60,423 nucleotides of DNA from contig CAMHTW010000017.1 in the NCBI GenBank assembly GCA_946188165.1, forward strand, positions 1 to 60,423, in the 5' to 3' direction. Below are positions 24,712 through 33,967 of this stretch, piece after piece; the stretch's first letter is position 1; each line of letters begins with the position of its first letter. Both the position numbers and the translations under genes were made by a program. Below the pieces are notes generated by a model that did no database searches, was not told where the DNA came from, and saw only the letters and a list, made by a program, of their open reading frames with translations. The stretch is from an uncultured Prevotella sp. (GTDB lineage: Bacteria; Bacteroidota; Bacteroidia; Bacteroidales; Bacteroidaceae).

Positions 24712-27060
24712 TTAACCTTTAATTGTATATTTAGCAAACTTCAGCAAGAGTTGTTTGGTACCAGCATTTTTAAATGCGACGGTAGCTTTAGCATTCTCGC
24801 CAGAGCCTTCAATACGGACAACCGTCCCAATGCCAAAGCGCTGATGCTCAATGACATTACCCTCTTTTAGACCAATGTTTCCAATGGCCGCAGACTGCGA
24901 AGCTGGTGCCTCGTGACGAACAGGCATCAGTCGTGGTTTCGGGTCGGCTACAAACTGCGTAGCAACAGGACGCGGATTCTGAAAACGTGAGGCAGGACGG
25001 GAATTACTACCAGGATAACGGGAATTACTTCCTGAGTATTGTGAATTACTCCTGGAGTATTGAGAATTACTTCCGGAGTATTGTGAATCGCCATCAACGC
25101 GAAGTAAAGAAGGGTCAATGTCGCGGATAAAACGCGAAGGGGTGTCGTACTCCATGCGCCCATAGCGGAAGCGGTTTTGTGCACAGGTCAGAATACAATG
25201 TTTCTCGGCACGAGTAATCGCGACATATAGCAAACGGCGCTCCTCTTCAAGTTCGCGCATTGACCCAACACACATTGGTGACGGGAAAATATTCTCTTCA
25301 AGTCCGACGACAAAGACGGTCGGAAACTCAAGGCCTTTTGCTGCATGCACGGTCATGAGTGCGACCTTGGGCTGGTCAGCACCGTCATCACTATCCAAAT
25401 CGGTAAGCAAGGCAACCTCCTGCAGGAAGTCTGGCAGCAGAATCTCATTCTCCATTCCCTCCTCACGACGACTCTCGACAAAGTCCTGCATACCACCAAG
25501 GAATTCTTCAAGATTCTCCTGACGTGATAGGTCGTCCGGATTATTTGAACTATAAATCTCCTTGCTGATACCACTCTCCATAATGATAGCGTGACCTAAC
25601 ACATAGGCATCTTCTTGATCAATACGTTCTCGCCAACCGTCGATAAGCGTCCGGAAAGCCTCCAGTTTTGTCTGCGTTCCCTTGGAAAGTGCTAATCCGA
25701 AGACAATGGGTTGCTGGATAACGGTCCAAAGCGATACGTTATGCATATTGGCCGTTTCTACTATCTTACCAACAGTGGTATCGCCAATGCCACGCGTAGG
25801 ATAGTTGATGATGCGGCGCAATGCCTCTTCATCGTTTGGATTAGACACAACACGGAAATAGGCGATAACATCCTTGATTTCCTTGCGTTGATAGAACGAC
25901 AGTCCTCCGTAGATGCGATACGGAATACCGTCCTTACGCATCTGTTCCTCGAACGAACGACTCTGTGCATTAGTACGATAAAGGATGGCAAAGTCGCTGT
26001 ATTCAGCACCCTCCTGCCTACGAATCCGCTTGATGTCGTTACAGACAATAATAGCTTCCTCCTTGTCGCTATAGGCTGGTTTTAGTGTCAGGCGTTCGCC
26101 CTGTTCATTCTCGCTGAACACGTCCTTGCGTATCTGCCGTTCATTCTTGCGAATCAGTGAGTTGGCAGCCTCGACTATGAGTTGTGTCGAACGGTAGTTC
26201 TGCTCAAGTTTGAAGAGACGCGTGCCTTGCGAATACTTCTGCTGAAAATCAAGAATATTATCGATATTGGCACCGCGGAACGAATAAATGCTCTGCGCAT
26301 CGTCGCCAACAACACAGACGCGCCCATGCTCCTGGGTCAGTTGCAACACGATTTCCTGCTGGGCATAGTTCGTGTCCTGATACTCATCAACCAAGACGTA
26401 ACGGAAGCGGTCTGTATATTTCTGACGAATGTCCTCATGCTGATGAAACAACAGAAAGGTCTGAACGAGCAAATCGTCGAAATCCATCGCATTGGCCTGA
26501 CGGCAACGCTCCACGTACCTATTATATATATTAGCCACTTGCGGACGTTTCTTCTGCACGTCGTCAGCAGCCCACGAACTGGTCTCGTAGGCCCGCGGCA
26601 TCAGCAGATGGTTCTTGGCCATCGATATGCGGTCAGCCACGCTATTAGGCTTATACACCTTATCGTCGAGTTGCATCTCTTTGATAATGTTCTTGACTAA
26701 CGAGCGCGAATCGGTCTGGTCGTATATGGTAAAATTACTGCTGAAGCCTATTTTCTCAGCTTCGGCACGCAAGATACGTGCGAAAACAGAGTGGAATGTT
26801 CCCATCACCAGACGCTGGGCACGCTCTTGTCCTACGAGCCGCCCTATGCGTTCCTTCATCTCGCGGGCAGCCTTGTTGGTAAAGGTAAGTGCAAGGATGT
26901 TCCAAGGCTGATAGCCCTGTTCCAATAAATAGGCTATCTTATATGTCAGCACGCGCGTCTTGCCAGACCCTGCACCAGCTATTACCAGTTGCGGACCGTC
27001 GCAATATTCGACGGCTTTTCGCTGACCGTCGTTCAGTTGAGAGAGTAAATCGCTATTCAT
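24712..27060 (-). CDS. uvrD: UvrD/PcrA-type DNA helicase
   Basis: A 782-residue 3'-5' superfamily 1A helicase for repair and replication restart. Motifs appear in order: LNDGQRKAVEYCDGPQLVIA, Walker A AGAGSGKTRVL, TFTNKAAREMKERIG, DEYQDTNYAQQEI (motif II), VVGDDAQSIYSFRGA (motif III), LEQNYRST, LMTVHAAKGLEFPTVF and RRLLYVAITRAEK. The C-terminal linker (about 659-686) contains four copies of a seven-residue unit of the QYSGSNS type. It starts 3 bp after the stop of the upstream lipoprotein gene, so the two are cotranscribed. Confidence 0.95.
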   Translation of the reverse strand: MNSDLLSQLNDGQRKAVEYCDGPQLVIAGAGSGKTRVLTYKIAYLLEQGYQPWNILALTFTNKAAREMKERIGRLVGQERAQRLVMGTFHSVFARILRAEAEKIGFSSNFTIYDQTDSRSLVKNIIKEMQLDDKVYKPNSVADRISMAKNHLLMPRAYETSSWAADDVQKKRPQVANIYNRYVERCRQANAMDFDDLLVQTFLLFHQHEDIRQKYTDRFRYVLVDEYQDTNYAQQEIVLQLTQEHGRVCVVGDDAQSIYSFRGANIDNILDFQQKYSQGTRLFKLEQNYRSTQLIVEAANSLIRKNERQIRKDVFSENEQGERLTLKPAYSDKEEAIIVCNDIKRIRRQEGAEYSDFAILYRTNAQSRSFEEQMRKDGIPYRIYGGLSFYQRKEIKDVIAYFRVVSNPNDEEALRRIINYPTRGIGDTTVGKIVETANMHNVSLWTVIQQPIVFGLALSKGTQTKLEAFRTLIDGWRERIDQEDAYVLGHAIIMESGISKEIYSSNNPDDLSRQENLEEFLGGMQDFVESRREEGMENEILLPDFLQEVALLTDLDSDDGADQPKVALMTVHAAKGLEFPTVFVVGLEENIFPSPMCVGSMRELEEERRLLYVAITRAEKHCILTCAQNRFRYGRMEYDTPSRFIRDIDPSLLRVDGDSQYSGSNSQYSRSNSQYSGSNSRYPGSNSRPASRFQNPRPVATQFVADPKPRLMPVRHEAPASQSAAIGNIGLKEGNVIEHQRFGIGTVVRIEGSGENAKATVAFKNAGTKQLLLKFAKYTIKG
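25001..25084. repeat. 21-bp in-frame tandem repeat in uvrD
   Basis: Four units start at 25001, 25022, 25043 and 25064, each beginning GAATTACT. They encode Ser/Asn/Gly/Tyr-rich heptads. The repeat keeps the frame, so copy-number change would only alter linker length. Confidence 0.92.
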
Positions 27061-27063
27061 GTG

Positions 27064-28392
27064 TCATTTAGTGGTGCCATTGGAATCAATAATCCTGCCT
27101 ATTTGGCGCTTAAACGCAGGCGAGATGCTATCAATGGTAAAATCGTAGTAAAACTTGTCCTCGTCAATAGTCTTGAAATGCTTCTTGCCTTCTATCGAGT
27201 CCTTAGGAGTCTCCCAGATAATATCCTTCAAATAGTCAGGATTGTTTATCGAGTCTGTGCGTAACAGGCAGTTCTTGAAACTGTATTGATAAACCAGCGT
27301 CGAATCTTGAACATCACCAAAGACGACGTCAGCAGCATAGCCCGTAGCCAGCGTATTCTCGCAGGAAATGGAGACGCCACGCTTTCCGGTATCAAAGCGG
27401 AGCGCAGCACCTCGGTTGGCAGAGAAGGGATAGAACTGAGCCAGCGTCGAGTGGTTAACATTAACGATGCCGCCGTCAGCCAAGAGACAATCGGAGAGAC
27501 AGTTCGTAATCTGACAGTAATCTATCTCAATGTCCGAATTACTGCCTTTCACACCGTAGCCTTCGCAATTATGAACGATACAATTCTTCATACTGAGACT
27601 GGCCGAATCGCAGAGTATGGCATCCATCGTATTTCGTATTTCGCAGTTTTCCATCTCATTGCCCCGCGACGTTTTCAGCAGGCGGATACCTTGCCACTGT
27701 CCTTTTACGCGGTCGTAAGGCAGGTACGAGAACATGTAGTCCAGTCGGTCACCACGCATCAGACAGTTCTTGGCTTGCAATCGTCCACGAACGGTAAGAT
27801 GGGCACCATGATGGAAGTAAAAGTCTGTGTTACGAAGGGTCAGCACCACGCCAGAATCCACCACGATACTGTCGTAAACAATAACAGGACGCGACGACTC
27901 TATCAGCGTGTCGCGCTTAATCCGAAGCACTCCTATCTTCTCGGCATCCCAACTCCACGTGCGAAGATTTATCTTCTGCACCACCCCACTCTCAAGCGTC
28001 AGCAGCAGATTGTCCTCTACCAATTGCGGACCATCTGTTCCGTTCTCACGAGTCGTTACCTCAACGAACACGCGAAGGCTATCGCCCTTACGCACTTCAA
28101 AATTAGAGGCCACAGGGTCGAGATACGAACCGTCAACATTGACACGGAAGCCAGACTGTCCGCCACGCTCCAACCTGGCTGTCTGAATACGGATGCCGTC
28201 GCTGGAATTATTCCTCACCCAAAAAGTCTTGGTCACCGACGGTACCGTCGAGAACAACGTGTCCAGCTTAACTGTGTCCACAGAGAACGACAACACATTA
28301 CTACGACTCGTCGAGAACGTGTCATCATCCGTACAAGCCGTAAATAATGCACCGAAAACCAGTACAAAAAAGAATAGCCGTCTACTTAACAT
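27064..28392 (-). CDS. Exported right-handed beta-helix lipoprotein
   Basis: A 442-residue lipoprotein (signal peptide and lipobox LFTAC). The first ~150 mature residues form a beta-sandwich-like region (TKTFWVRNNSSDGIRIQTARL, GDSLRVFVEVTTREN). The second half is a parallel beta-helix of right-handed type (GAHLTVRGRLQAKNCLMRGD, MENCEIRNTMDAILCDSASL, MKNCIVHNCEGYGVKGSNSD). Such proteins resemble pectate-lyase-fold surface proteins, but no catalytic triad is evident. It reads into uvrD with a 3-bp gap. Confidence 0.8.
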   Translation of the reverse strand: MLSRRLFFFVLVFGALFTACTDDDTFSTSRSNVLSFSVDTVKLDTLFSTVPSVTKTFWVRNNSSDGIRIQTARLERGGQSGFRVNVDGSYLDPVASNFEVRKGDSLRVFVEVTTRENGTDGPQLVEDNLLLTLESGVVQKINLRTWSWDAEKIGVLRIKRDTLIESSRPVIVYDSIVVDSGVVLTLRNTDFYFHHGAHLTVRGRLQAKNCLMRGDRLDYMFSYLPYDRVKGQWQGIRLLKTSRGNEMENCEIRNTMDAILCDSASLSMKNCIVHNCEGYGVKGSNSDIEIDYCQITNCLSDCLLADGGIVNVNHSTLAQFYPFSANRGAALRFDTGKRGVSISCENTLATGYAADVVFGDVQDSTLVYQYSFKNCLLRTDSINNPDYLKDIIWETPKDSIEGKKHFKTIDEDKFYYDFTIDSISPAFKRQIGRIIDSNGTTK

Positions 28393-28540
28393 TAAAAATT
28401 AAACATTAAAGATTAAATATAAAGAGGAAAAACATCATCTCCTTAATAGAAACGAAGACAACCAGCTTTTTATTGTTTAATCTTTAATGTTTATTGTTTC
28501 TGAGCGAAGCGAATTTAATGTTTAATCTTTAATGTTTAAT
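28386..28540. repeat. AT-rich TTTAATGTTTAATC repeat block
   Basis: ATTAAACATTAAAGATTAAAT near 28392-28412 and its inverse (AATTTAATGTTTAATC type, 28512-28540) flank a short unique stretch. The right part begins GAGCGAAGCGAATTTAATG, a string repeated at 55985-56005. Confidence 0.75.
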
Positions 28541-29095
28541 CTACTTAAAATAACGCTTCAGAAGTCCTGCGAAGCCAGCACCATGACGGGCCTCGTCCTT
28601 AGCCATTTCGTGAACGGTGTCGTGAATAGCATCGAAACCGGCAGCCTTGGCATTCTTGGCAATGCGGAACTTGTCCTCGCAAGCACCAGCCTCAGCAGCA
28701 GCGCGCTTCTCCAGATTGGTCTTCGTATCCCATACGCACTCGCCCAGCAACTCAGCGAAGCGTGAAGCATGATCAGCCTCCTCGAAAGCGTAACGCTTGA
28801 AAGCCTCAGCAATCTCAGGATAACCCTCACGGTCAGCCTGACGAGCCATAGCCAGATACATACCAACCTCGCCACACTCACCATTGAAGTGGTTGCGCAG
28901 GTCGTCAATCATCTCCTGGCTAACGCCCTCGGGCTTGCCATCGCCAATACGGTGAACGGTAGCATAGGTCGTTTCACCCTCGTCCTTCAGTTCGCTGAAC
29001 TTAGATGCAGGAGCCTTACAGATTGGGCACTTCTCGGGAGCAGCATCGCCTTCATAGATATATCCACAAACGGCGCAAATAAACTTTTTCTTCAT
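28541..29095 (-). CDS. Reverse rubrerythrin
   Basis: A 184-residue peroxide-scavenging iron protein with domains in reverse order. An N-terminal rubredoxin ([10 protein letters not shown] and CPICKAP, residues 8-27) is followed by a four-helix ferritin-like domain carrying two EEADH-type iron ligand motifs ([45 protein letters not shown]). Such proteins reduce H2O2 in the cytoplasm of anaerobes. It has its own promoter with consensus spacing. Confidence 0.92.
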   Translation of the reverse strand: MKKKFICAVCGYIYEGDAAPEKCPICKAPASKFSELKDEGETTYATVHRIGDGKPEGVSQEMIDDLRNHFNGECGEVGMYLAMARQADREGYPEIAEAFKRYAFEEADHASRFAELLGECVWDTKTNLEKRAAAEAGACEDKFRIAKNAKAAGFDAIHDTVHEMAKDEARHGAGFAGLLKRYFK

Positions 29096-29149
29096 TTTTG
29101 TTTTGTATTTGTTTAGTTAATAAAAAAAGATTCAGTTATTCGTCATCGG

Positions 29150-29181
29150 CAAAGATACGCATTCTTTTTCATTCCACCAAA
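29150..29181 (-). promoter_or_regulatory. Promoter of the rubrerythrin gene
   Basis: On the minus strand TATCTTTG (29150-29157) lies 20 bp downstream of TTTG (29178-29181). Confidence 0.78.
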
Positions 29182-29231
29182 CTTTTCTGCGGAATATTTT
29201 TAACGACCCAAACTTATTTTTGGTATTTCGC

Positions 29232-29262
29232 TTGTTTTTATCATTTTTTTGTCGTAAGTTTG
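29232..29262 (+). promoter_or_regulatory. Promoter of the triple-repeat secreted protein
   Basis: TTGT (29232-29235), 19-bp spacer, TAAGTTTG (29255-29262). The start codon is 35 bp downstream. Confidence 0.6.
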
Positions 29263-29297
29263 CATTCGAAAAGTAAAACTATTCATCAATAAATATT

Positions 29298-30563
29298 ATG
29301 AGACTAACAACTATTATAGCTTTATGTATGATATCCGTAGCCGTATTTGCTGCTAAAGCTCCAAAAGGCAAGTTGCTGTCGTATTCCCATATTACAATTA
29401 ATCCTAAAGCTCCTCTCGAAGCAGAATTCAACTTAAATTGGAAGGATGGGAAGGGCATATTAAAGACCTCCGAACGTATCATGCCGGACGAAAACAAATA
29501 CACTACCGAGGTCAGCGAGGAGGTATTCCGTCAGGTTGCCGACATCATCAAGAAGAAAAAGCTTTATGCCATCAAGCAGAAAAAGTCGGATTCCACTTCC
29601 GACAGTGGTAAGGAGAACATCACCATCAAGTTTGAGGACATGGTGATTGAATGCGACGGCAACTCATTGAACGAGAAACAGCGGGAGGCGCTATACGAGC
29701 TTGAGGTATTTATCAAAGAGGTCGATAAAGGCATGAAGGCTCCTACAAGTGAACTCATAGAATGTAGTTGGGCGTGCATGCCAACACGTCCAGCCAAAGG
29801 AGGAAGATTCGAATATCTATCGTACAAGGATGGGCAAGGTGCCGTGCTGAAAATTGGCGAAACCACAGAGATTCCCAATAACAACGAAGAACAGCAATAC
29901 GCTGTCACTGAGGAGGATATGAAGAAGCTAAGCGAGCTGATTGTCAATGAGAAAATATATTTGGTGGATGGTCATGACGGCAGAGACCTGTCAGACCAGT
30001 CCTTCAGGTACTACCTATCGCTGCAATACGCTGATGGTGCGGTCTATCGCGCCACGTGTACACAACGGCATCAGCCAAATGAGATGAAGAAAGCCTTGGA
30101 AAGCATAGATGGTTTCTTGACATCGGTCGCCAAGACGTCCAAACCTTACGCGTTCTACCCTAAAGGCAAGATGATTTATTGCAGTTGCTCTTTTACCAAT
30201 TACGGTTTGCCCGCAGGCGAACTCAGGTACAGCTACTACGAGATGAAAGCCGACGAGGGGACTAAGCCTAAAGTGGTCTATTGCGAGGACAGAGGCAGTG
30301 GCTCAAAGAAGACCGAATATCCAGCCACAGCGCAGGATGTCGAGAAGCTGAGCAACGTCCTACGCGACATGAATATTTTCATGCTTAATGGCTATAACGT
30401 CGATGAACAGATGACTGGCGGCACATCGTATCGCATCCACATGGAGTTCTCTTCTGGCGAGAAGCTGACTGCCTACTGGTTTACTCACGAACCCAAACCT
30501 CTGGCCATTGATGCCTATGGAACCATATCGCGATACTTGAATGCGATAACTACTCGCCCTTGA
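29298..30563 (+). CDS. Secreted protein with three copies of an unknown repeat domain
   Basis: A 421-residue exported protein with a signal peptide (MRLTTIIALCMISVAVFAA). The mature part holds three related segments of about 125 residues. Each opens with a Y-S-Y/hydrophobic strand (LLSYSHITINP; RFEYLSYKDGQ; MIYCSCSFTNYG), passes through a V..L/F..L..DI helix (EVFRQVADIIKKKKLY; DMKKLSELIVNEKIYLVDG; DVEKLSNVLRDMNIFMLNG), and ends in a strand plus helix (SLQYADGAVYRAT; HMEFSSGEKLTAYW) before a final helix. The convergent 30550-31416 gene has one such segment. No family name is recognised and no catalytic residues stand out. The 3' ends of the two genes overlap by 14 bp. Confidence 0.75.
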   Translation: MRLTTIIALCMISVAVFAAKAPKGKLLSYSHITINPKAPLEAEFNLNWKDGKGILKTSERIMPDENKYTTEVSEEVFRQVADIIKKKKLYAIKQKKSDSTSDSGKENITIKFEDMVIECDGNSLNEKQREALYELEVFIKEVDKGMKAPTSELIECSWACMPTRPAKGGRFEYLSYKDGQGAVLKIGETTEIPNNNEEQQYAVTEEDMKKLSELIVNEKIYLVDGHDGRDLSDQSFRYYLSLQYADGAVYRATCTQRHQPNEMKKALESIDGFLTSVAKTSKPYAFYPKGKMIYCSCSFTNYGLPAGELRYSYYEMKADEGTKPKVVYCEDRGSGSKKTEYPATAQDVEKLSNVLRDMNIFMLNGYNVDEQMTGGTSYRIHMEFSSGEKLTAYWFTHEPKPLAIDAYGTISRYLNAITTRP

Positions 30564-31416
30564 AAATCTTGGTCAGATAGTTGATGATGGCATGCAGTGT
30601 ATCATGGTGGTCAGGTCCCTCGGCATAACCACCTGAACCTATGGAACCTTGCTCAAAAACAATGTACAGCGACCAGTTGGAGGCATCTAAGATATCGTAA
30701 TCGGGCATATAATGACGCCCCACTTCGTAGAGCCGTCCCTGCTCTACCATTTCCCTGACGCGCTGGAATACCGAGTCGCTCACCTCCTTGGGAACAACAG
30801 GTTTCTCCTCCTCTTCAGGCGCGACATTCATACGTCGTGCCTCCACTTTCAGCTCGTGCTTACCTTTTTGTCCGTCAAGCGTAATCTCCTCACTAAACCC
30901 ACCAAAGGCGTTGCTGGTACTATAGCTGAAATACTGCAACTTGCCTGCAGGCATCACGGCAGGCTTTCTTTGTTCTAACTCTTGGTTGATGGCATTCTTC
31001 AATATTTCATAGCGATGCTCAACCTGTTCGGCTTTTTCAAAGACACGCTTGGCAGCTTCCACATCCTTAAACCGGCTGGCCAGACGCTCGTCATCCGTCC
31101 TGCCATCCTTCTTTCGCTGCCTCTTGCTCTCATTCTTCCCAACGATTTCATCACGAGCATTCAACAACTCCTGCGCCCGCCTGTGGTCTTCGTCGAGAGC
31201 CCTCAGCGTCATCTTCATCTTGTCCACGCTGTTATCACCAAGGTTGCGCAGATAACCCTCCATCGTGTCATCCCTCTGTAACCACCTCACGTAGGGATTC
31301 CAGAAACCACTTTTGTTCAGCTCATTCACCACCATATCGGTGGTCTGAGCCTCCATCAAGCCACTGCCCATAAAAAGGGCTACTACCAGCAACCATAATT
31401 TCTTCATCAGTTTCAT
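30550..31416 (-). CDS. Secreted protein with one copy of the same repeat domain
   Basis: A 288-residue exported protein. The signal peptide MKLMKKLWLLVVALFMGSGLMEAQ is followed by a highly charged helical region (about 60-160, DEDHRRAQELLNARDEIVG, likely coiled coil). The C-terminal ~125 residues carry one unit of the domain found three times in the neighbour (LQYFSYSTSNAFGG, VSDSVFQRVREMVEQGRLYEVG, NWSLYIVFEQGS, YLTKIF). The promoter TATTTTTG lies at 31433-31440. Function unknown. The shared domain and convergent overlap suggest duplicated or coevolving partners. Confidence 0.72.
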   Translation of the reverse strand: MKLMKKLWLLVVALFMGSGLMEAQTTDMVVNELNKSGFWNPYVRWLQRDDTMEGYLRNLGDNSVDKMKMTLRALDEDHRRAQELLNARDEIVGKNESKRQRKKDGRTDDERLASRFKDVEAAKRVFEKAEQVEHRYEILKNAINQELEQRKPAVMPAGKLQYFSYSTSNAFGGFSEEITLDGQKGKHELKVEARRMNVAPEEEEKPVVPKEVSDSVFQRVREMVEQGRLYEVGRHYMPDYDILDASNWSLYIVFEQGSIGSGGYAEGPDHHDTLHAIINYLTKIFKGE

Positions 31417-31432
31417 CTATTTTTTTCTGATG

Positions 31433-31440
31433 CAAAAATA
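31433..31440 (-). promoter_or_regulatory. -7 box TATTTTTG of the 30550-31416 gene
   Basis: A minus-strand TAnnTTTG box 17 bp before the start, inside the 52-bp gap after the tubulin operon. It suggests separate transcription of the last gene. Confidence 0.5.
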
Positions 31441-31468
31441 CGAACTATTTTTGAAACTACCAAACTTT

Positions 31469-31867
31469 TTATTGATAGACATACACTTTGGCACGTCCTT
31501 TCAAATCTTTACGCAGGAACTCCACACCATGATAGCAGCTGGGAATCTCGAGCACCTTCAGTTGCGGACTATTATCCAAGACGCTACGTGCTACGAACTC
31601 AGTACCCTGCATGGCGCGATAGCTCTCCACATCAGGTGTGCGCACCAACCAAAGCGACCCCTGATCATCCCTCGCATACAATGCCCCGTCAGGCTCACGC
31701 CAGCACTTCATCTGTCGCCGCATCACGCTTACCCACTCAAAAGTGTCACCAACAATGTTCTCATACTGTACGTAGTCCTCCCCCAAGTTTGGCGTCCTAC
31801 CCCACTTCACTCTTTGCACACACCCATCCATCGCCTGTGTCAGTTCCTCAAATGTTTTCATAAGCAT
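31469..31867 (-). CDS. Unknown cytoplasmic protein, last gene of the tubulin operon
   Basis: A 132-residue protein (start at 31867 or at the next Met two codons later), with no signal peptide. It contains WGRTPNLGEDYVQYENIVGD, FEWVSVMRRQMKCWREPDG and a C-terminal VEFLRKDLKGRAKVYVYQ, a probable small alpha/beta domain. It overlaps the preceding gene by 1 bp (TAATG), so both are made together. No family recognised. Confidence 0.6.
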   Translation of the reverse strand: MLMKTFEELTQAMDGCVQRVKWGRTPNLGEDYVQYENIVGDTFEWVSVMRRQMKCWREPDGALYARDDQGSLWLVRTPDVESYRAMQGTEFVARSVLDNSPQLKVLEIPSCYHGVEFLRKDLKGRAKVYVYQ

Positions 31868-32232
31868 TACCTATAAACTATCTCCTTACCAATAAACTCT
31901 ACTCGTTCCATCAGATTCACGAAGCCGCCCATATCGATTTCTCCCAGGGTATATACCTCATAATCCCTTTGGTTCTCATCAGACCAAGTAACAGGCATCC
32001 GCGTCATCCCAAGCCCCTTGAAGAAACGTTGCTGACTGTTGGATTCATCAGCCCTAACAGTCAGCACGACAGGCCCTCCTAAATCCTCAAACATACAACG
32101 CAGGCGATTCGCCAATGCCTCATTGTTCCCAATCTCATTCAGGTCCTTCAACAAATAGACGACCTTTGCGTCAAACTCCTCCCAACGGTCCTTTCCCGTC
32201 AGATGCAACGACACTGCATAGTTGATATACAC
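31867..32232 (-). CDS. Unknown protein with probable 5' frameshift
   Basis: The open frame from GTG at 32232 encodes 121 residues (YINYAVSLHLTGKDRWEEFD, NRLRCMFEDLGGPVVLTVRAD). An ATG at 32267, only 10 bp after the upstream gene, opens a frame (MKRYFGYFLQTG) that would run straight into this one if the C4 run at 32232-32235 (G4 in the mRNA) had one more base. The true protein is therefore probably ~133 residues starting MKRYFGYFLQTGVYINYAV, and the assembly or genome has a single-base loss. No family recognised. No signal peptide. Confidence 0.6.
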   Translation of the reverse strand: MYINYAVSLHLTGKDRWEEFDAKVVYLLKDLNEIGNNEALANRLRCMFEDLGGPVVLTVRADESNSQQRFFKGLGMTRMPVTWSDENQRDYEVYTLGEIDMGGFVNLMERVEFIGKEIVYR

Positions 32233-32277
32233 CCCGTTTGGAGGAAATACCCAAAATACCTTTTCATAGAAATACTA

Positions 32278-32889
32278 TTAAATATCAAAATCTTTCAAAC
32301 TAAACACTTCGTTCTTAGGAAGTGGTTTACCGTTTATAACAGCAGGCTGCCAAGTACAGATGTGGATTTGAGGAACATTCTCATCTGTAAAGTCCCACAA
32401 TTGGAAAAGATATCCCTCGTCATGATATTTTTCTGAAGACCACTCAAAAAACATAACCACTCCATAGATATTTGATTTATCTTGATGTTGATTAATCTCT
32501 ATTTCTTTGAAGTGTGTTGTTATATTGATATTACGAGCAAAAATCTTCTTCAGATTATTTAAATACTGGTTGCTCGTCCGCTTTTCTTCATTTTTTGAGG
32601 TTTTGACATTGCCTTGAATAAAAAGTGTATTACCAAAAACTTGTTCTATGAATTTGATGTCCTTTTGATTATAAGCAGTTCTTAACTGTTCAATAAAGTC
32701 AAGAATGTATCTTCTATGCTTTAGATCTATTGAATCTAAACCATCTCTGCCGTTAGCATCTTTTCTTTGATGAATCTGAGCAGATTGATCCATAGGTTTC
32801 TCGACGAACTCAACAATTTCAAACTTATGTGCATGTACTATCGTAAAACATCCTAAAAGAATAACGGACAATAACAATTTTCTTCTCAT
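32278..32889 (-). CDS. Exported NTF2-like protein A
   Basis: A 203-residue protein with a signal peptide (MRRKLLLSVILLGCFTIVHA). The mature region is an NTF2-like fold: RRYILDFIEQLRTAYNQKDI, then a strand-rich part ending with GYLFQLWDFTDENVPQIHIC and TWQPAVINGKPLPKNEVFSL. It is a shortened paralogue of the C-terminal half of the 35413-36375 protein (the same TAYNQKDI, WDFTDE and GKPLPK blocks). The role is unknown; both lie in the tubulin operon. The start at 32889 fits the signal peptide better than upstream alternatives. Confidence 0.75.
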   Translation of the reverse strand: MRRKLLLSVILLGCFTIVHAHKFEIVEFVEKPMDQSAQIHQRKDANGRDGLDSIDLKHRRYILDFIEQLRTAYNQKDIKFIEQVFGNTLFIQGNVKTSKNEEKRTSNQYLNNLKKIFARNINITTHFKEIEINQHQDKSNIYGVVMFFEWSSEKYHDEGYLFQLWDFTDENVPQIHICTWQPAVINGKPLPKNEVFSLKDFDI

Positions 32890-32947
32890 ACTTATAATAA
32901 TTTCTACGATTAATAATTTAGGAAGGATGTCCCTCAACATAATAGCA

Positions 32948-33967
32948 TTACAATACCACTTCAAATGGAGTATTTTCAACTTTTATGATTTTTGTCTTAC
33001 CCCTGTCAGTTGACAACATATACTCACCTGGCATGAACTTTACAGGCGAGCCAGAAGTCCAGCCCTCTAACTTTTTATTGTTCTTATAGATGTTCTTCGA
33101 AGTGGATATAATTGTTATAGGGATGGCATGAATATCGATCCTGTTTTCGTTTTTCTTCAGTTGGAAAGTAATCTGTTGTGTCGAATTATTGATAGCTACA
33201 GTCCTTTCTTCATCAATAAAACCATCTGCCTGAACTCTAACATGATGGTCTCCTTGCGGAAGACTCAGTTTACCAACCTTACCATAGTCAATATTGTCAA
33301 CAAACACGTGGGCATGGCTAATATTGCAACTGACATCAACTTTGTGGGTAATAGGAATTAATCGGACAGACAGTGTTTTGGTAGCATCCTCTTCAATGGT
33401 TACTGCTCCCGACTTTGAAATAAAGTCAGGAGACTGTACTACATATCTATAAGTACCTGCTCCGACAGGGAACTCATAAATTCCATCATCAGACATATCT
33501 GCAAGTTTTCCATCGAAAGTAACATTTGCTGAAGTTGGCTGAACTTTTATCGCTACAATACTTTTGCCTATTTTTGCAACTGGGGCTTCCATTGTCACAA
33601 GATAGGTTTTACCACCTTTTAGTTTCCTATAGCCATACTCTGACAAGTCAATAACACCTGGCAGATAATTCGGATGTTGATATGAAATCGACTTACTGAT
33701 ATAGACTGACTTGTACAGAAGATATTCACCATTCTCGTATTTGACATCTCCCACATACTGAGTATTGTTTGTGAACTGTAAACCTTCAAGATTCAATTTA
33801 ATCTTAATGAGGGCACAAGTATCACCGTTTGCAGTCACTACCGGCTGTTTGATAGCTGTTTGATCAGAGGGCTGCAAAGAAACACTTTTTACTACCAGAT
33901 TCTGAGAATAGCTGTTGGTAAGAAAAGTAATTAGGAGTATCGAGATAACAAATAACTTTTTTCTCAT
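32948..33967 (-). CDS. PEGA-domain exported protein
   Basis: A 339-residue exported protein with signal peptide MRKKLFVISILLITFLTNSYS. The central part carries PEGA-type beta units (VFVDNIDYGKVGKLSLPQGDHHVRVQADGF); a related unit precedes it (VTFDGKLADMSDDGIYEFPVG). PEGA repeats occur in surface or periplasmic proteins and often bind other envelope components. It overlaps the upstream PEGA/barrel gene by 4 bp (ATGA). It is paralogous to that protein over the N-terminal 300 residues, but lacks the barrel. Confidence 0.82.
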   Translation of the reverse strand: MRKKLFVISILLITFLTNSYSQNLVVKSVSLQPSDQTAIKQPVVTANGDTCALIKIKLNLEGLQFTNNTQYVGDVKYENGEYLLYKSVYISKSISYQHPNYLPGVIDLSEYGYRKLKGGKTYLVTMEAPVAKIGKSIVAIKVQPTSANVTFDGKLADMSDDGIYEFPVGAGTYRYVVQSPDFISKSGAVTIEEDATKTLSVRLIPITHKVDVSCNISHAHVFVDNIDYGKVGKLSLPQGDHHVRVQADGFIDEERTVAINNSTQQITFQLKKNENRIDIHAIPITIISTSKNIYKNNKKLEGWTSGSPVKFMPGEYMLSTDRGKTKIIKVENTPFEVVL

